The translations under genes were made by a program, and so were the position numbers. Shown piece after piece: positions 22,506 through 25,575 of a stretch of 25,575 nt of DNA. The notes below the pieces were generated by a model, which saw only the letters and a list, made by a program, of their open reading frames with translations, was not told where the DNA came from and made no database searches. Source of the stretch: Calcarisporiella thermophila CBS 279.70. Taxonomy: Eukaryota > Calcarisporiellomycota. Positions within the stretch are counted from its first letter, which is position 1. Each line of letters begins with the position of its first letter. Location of the stretch: NCBI RefSeq assembly GCF_041956535.1, contig NW_027192193.1, positions 367,239 to 392,813 on the forward strand, given 5' to 3'.

Positions 22506-22736
22506 AGAATATTTACGAAAAAGGTCCTCTCCGATCAACTTGTTGCAAAGCTTTTGCGACCTGACTACATTCTTGCATTACTCTGTCGCGATCTGCCGGA
22601 AAATCCTATTATCATATCTCTCCATGACGGCGTATATTTGACATCGTATTATATCAATACCATCTCAGAAAGCAATTACCACGTGAGGAGGAGTTTTCAA
22701 CGAAAGTGGATATGTGTGCGCTATTGCTCAGAGTGA
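22506..22736 (+). pseudogene. Possible fragment of a degraded coding sequence
   Basis: The frame from 22506 to 22736 reads as an ordinary globular protein segment in its first two thirds (DQLVAKLLRPDYILALLC, then LPENPIIISLHDGVYLTS), better balanced in composition than the surrounding spurious frames. It has no ATG; a TGA stands just before it at 22503-22505 and an upstream ATG at 22490 is in another frame. I do not recognise the family. It could be a relic of a gene driven by the promoter-like element at 22355, an exon of a gene I could not assemble, or chance. Confidence 0.25.
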
Positions 22737-23476
22737 TACGAGGAGTAAGATTAAAGATGTAAGAGAAAAGAAAAAAGTGCAAAGATGGAGAAATACACAG
22801 AATATCTCGTGAGTTACATATATCTTTGGGTACTGCGTTACTAGAGGAAAGTTCATCCATGTTTTAACTGGTCGAAATTTTGTCTTTTCTCATATTTTTT
22901 CAGAGTAAATCCTGGAAAATTTCAAACTGCATGAACGTTTGATGAGCAATCATAGTAGGTTGTTAAATATAAATAAGATATTTTTGTAATGATGATCTTT
23001 CGGGAGATCTGACCAATATATAAAATAGTATATAGGAATCTCGAGTCACTTCTGAGCTACTTTATCTTTATCCGAGTGATAACCACTGAATAGATAGTCA
23101 CTAAACCATCTGTAACAAAACACCAAGTTACCTTCATCTTTTCTCTGGATTTGTGCTTGTAGAACCGGAAAAACGATTCCAGGGGACCATTCGTATATCG
23201 TAGTCCGATCAGAAAAAGTCAGAGCCTTGGGAGTTTGTTGAATCCGTCCGTCCTATCTCTTGTATATTTATGGAATCTGATATTCAATATACCAACTACA
23301 GTTCTCGATATACTTGAATCTATTTTGTAAAGATGACGTATTTTGAATTTCTATGTATTTCCAATTACTCGATTACGCCACCATGAAGCTTCGGTATATC
23401 TTTTAGACCGCGAGAGAACAACTTCTTGTTTAGAATTCTCGCTCTTCCATCCATTAATCACTTCCATTAAGCAAAC
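22737..23476. other. Intergenic region upstream of glyoxalase I
   Basis: No gene is recognised. TGACGTA at 23334-23340, a CRE-type core, lies about 140 bp before the glyoxalase start and could be a target of a stress bZIP factor. That is weak evidence, because several such hexamers are expected by chance in a window this size. Confidence 0.4.
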
Positions 23477-24024
23477 ATGACCAACCCAAGCTCCTATCGT
23501 TTTAATCACACGATGCTTCGTGTGAAAAACCCGCAAGAATCGCTTGACTTCTACACACGAATTCTCGGAATGAAGCTGATTTCCCAGCATGATTTCCCGG
23601 AAGGCAAATTTTCTCTCTATTTCCTTGCTTATAGAAATGAACCACTTCCTGAATCTGAGGAAGAGAGGAGAAAGCTTGCCTTCAGTCTAGAGGGCGTTCT
23701 GGAACTCACGCAGTAAGTTTTGAAATGTTCAAACAAAAAGTAGGCATTTATTAATTACGCGTAATTGCATTAATTCTAATTAGCAACTGGGGAACTGAAA
23801 ATGATGCAGAATTCAAATATCACTCGGGTAATGCTGAACCCAAGGGTTTCGGTCATATTTGTGTCGCTGTTGATGATATTGCGTCCGCGTGCAAGCGTTT
23901 CGAGGAACTCGGTGTCCGATTCCAAAAGCGCCTCGATCAAGGCAGCATGAGGAATATTGCTTTTATTCTTGACCCTGATGGCTATTGGGTTGAACTCTTG
24001 GAAGTGGGAGGTCCCCAGCTCTAA
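23477..24024 (+). CDS. GLO1: Glyoxalase I (lactoylglutathione lyase)
   Basis: This is a 158-residue protein from two exons, 23477-23712 and 23784-24024, and a single-domain glyoxalase of the human/bacterial size rather than the duplicated ~326-residue yeast form. The sequence aligns along its length with eukaryotic Glo1: [24 protein letters not shown], then [34 protein letters not shown] and [12 protein letters not shown]. Metal ligands are His11 (the position of human Gln33, but His in yeast and bacterial enzymes), Glu76, His103 and Glu149. It converts the methylglyoxal-glutathione hemithioacetal to S-D-lactoylglutathione in the cytosol. The start has A at -3. It is unrelated to its neighbours. 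Confidence 0.95.
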
Positions 24025-24527
24025 TGTGGACGCGTTTCTGAGTGGATTCTTACATCCATCTTAATTTATTCCGTTTGATGTTAGTCTTCAATGTTCAATA
24101 TATTGCTCGAAAGATCCTCTTAGAGGATAGCTGTGAGAAAAACTGAATGATTCTATTGTATCGCATAAGTTATGAGCTACCACTTCAACAGCTTGGATTT
24201 AATGATGCGCTTGTAAACGCCTAATAATTTGTGCGAATGCCACATAATATCTAGGGGACAAACATAACACTACGAAAAATTAAACACAAAACTACCAGAA
24301 ATATATAAAAGTAAACAAAAAAAAAACTATAAAAGTAGAAATATTCTAGATTTAAATGGATGTCATTATTTAACTCCTAACGGCAGAACGAGGATTTGAT
24401 GCAATTAGTTGTGGTAGGTCAACTCTGTTTCCATGCAAATTACTAAATGCTATGTTTCCATTCAAAATTAGACAAAAATAATTATCAATGATATGTGCAC
24501 TTTTTATACCCTAATGACACAAATTAA

Positions 24528-24591
24528 CATATCCACTTGATAATTTTTATCTGAAGGAAATAGAAAAGTAATCTTTTACTTCAAAATTCAG
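24528..24591 (+). repeat. Diverged direct repeat, copy 1
   Basis: It begins CATATCCACTTGAT, followed by TTTTTATCTGAAGG and CTTCAAAAT-type sequence further on, and matches the copy at 25454-25514 with scattered substitutions over about 60 nt. Confidence 0.5.
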
Positions 24592-25453
24592 TATTCCTAT
24601 AGGAGTCGAATTTCCACTGAGTTATCGCTACTTATTTTCGTAACCGCTTGGTAATGCTTGCTTACTGCTATACAAATGATAGTAGAATAAAATGCAAAGC
24701 AGTACTTTCATATTAAACTCTAATTCTTGCACGCTTTGGTTTTTTAAATATAGTGCACAAGTAATGGGAAATTCTCCATAACAAGATTGAAATATAAGGA
24801 GCGGAGCAATATAAATTAATTCATTAGGGTTTCTTTTTTTCTTCGAAGTTAAAAAGCGCCTCTTGGCTATCATTGACCTTGATTAGCACGAACTTTACTC
24901 ACCTTGCTTGAATTGTGACAGCTCCTTCGTCTTTTCCCCTATCTGCAGTCACTGTCAGTTAGTTGCAAAAAGAGTCTCTAAATCTGCTAGTGTGTTGAGT
25001 GGGATTTCTCACCATGGGATTTCCACTTATATCATCAGTTTTAAGTGCTAGCCCTGTAATTTAGTTTGAACAAGTCATCTAGTCTGACTGGTACAGTATT
25101 TTTTCTTTCTGGCTGGATTGGATACCTGCCATTTATAAGGTAGGAGCTGTCGTTTACGGAAAGAAAGTGCGTTTTCTAATACTGAAGTTTTGGGTGAGAT
25201 TGCTTTGCAATTTTTTATTAAAAGGAGTGTATTAAAATTATCCTTTTCAGAGCTAGTTAATCATGCTAATAATAAAAAAGAGAAGGAAAGAAGAGGAAAA
25301 CAATGTGAGAATATTTTTTAGGTAAGGACATTAATTTGGCATTTTTTTTAACAAAGAACCTTTATTGAAAAGTATCCTATCCTGTTAAAAAGCCAGGGTA
25401 GCTTCTAGTTACGAAATTTATTTTTTTTCTCCCTTGGGCTGTATTTTTTTTTT

Positions 25454-25514
25454 ATATCCACTTGATGTTTTTTATCTGAAGGGCATGGAAGATTAGACTT
25501 CTACGTCAAAATCA
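25454..25514 (+). repeat. Diverged direct repeat, copy 2
   Basis: It begins ATATCCACTTGAT, then TTTTTATCTGAAGG, and resembles 24528-24591 on the same strand, about 0.9 kb apart. A short hairpin (CCAGG...CCTGG) follows at about 25517-25532. Confidence 0.5.
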
Positions 25515-25575
25515 CCCAGGTACTGCCCTGGCCTCCCATTTTTTGTGGTTGGATTTCTCCTACGTTTATTTGTTT

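Larger units (their letters stand above)
24025..25575. other. Right-end intergenic region
   Basis: This is A/T-rich with many homopolymer runs. I found no gene. The minus-strand frame at 24628-24873 has no family features. It contains a diverged direct repeat (24528-24591 and 25454-25514), which may mark the ends or copies of an old mobile element. Confidence 0.45.

Noticed and set aside
23334-23340. TGACGTA upstream of glyoxalase I as a target of the bZIP factor in the same window
   Set aside because: A single hexamer-level match is expected by chance several times in this window, so it was kept only as a note.

Overview
The window is nuclear DNA of an intron-rich fungus. The evidence is a KEX1-type carboxypeptidase, a bZIP factor with Atf1/AtfA-type motifs, an A+T-rich background, and about 47 short spliceosomal introns (roughly 45-110 nt, GTAAGT/GTATGT-like donors). 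Intron density (15 in one gene) and the tandem P-loop sulfotransferase-like genes would fit an early-diverging, non-Dikarya fungus, but I cannot name the species. Exons were joined by hand, using splice consensus, reading phase and family motifs. All ten spliced models stay in frame to a stop.

Layout, left to right. 1-1205: a duplicated 3'-end-like repeat (hairpin, AATAAA, A10) and a pyrimidine tract. 1206-1481 (+): a possible small secreted protein. 1942-4586 (-): a 16-exon KEX1-like membrane serine carboxypeptidase with 19-, 10- and 6-nt microexons. 4587-5617: a divergent promoter region with a 22-bp hairpin and CRE-type sites. 5618-7347 (+): an Atf1/AtfA-like bZIP factor. 7875-9918 (-): mitochondrial D-2-hydroxyglutarate dehydrogenase. 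10606-12479 (+): methionine aminopeptidase 2. 13504-15524 (+): a TBC (Gyp5/Gyl1-like) protein that appears to lack both catalytic fingers. 15741-17409 (+): a Prp38-family splicing factor with an RS tail and a 12-nt microexon. 17742-18752, 19492-20441 and 21098-22002 (+): three tandem sulfotransferase-like genes with the same intron pattern and a C-terminal hydrophobic segment. 23477-24024 (+): glyoxalase I. The rest is intergenic, with a possible broken coding fragment near 22506-22736 and a diverged direct repeat at 24528/25454.

Most genes are unrelated housekeeping functions (secretory processing, stress transcription, mitochondrial metabolism, N-terminal Met removal, Rab signalling, splicing) and do not form an operon or cluster. 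The exception is the sulfotransferase-like array, which looks like local tandem duplication. The most unusual points are the microexon-encoded oxyanion motif of the carboxypeptidase, the double-finger-less TBC domain, and the concentration of CRE-type sites at the bZIP gene. I found no CRISPR array, rRNA, tRNA or intact transposon.
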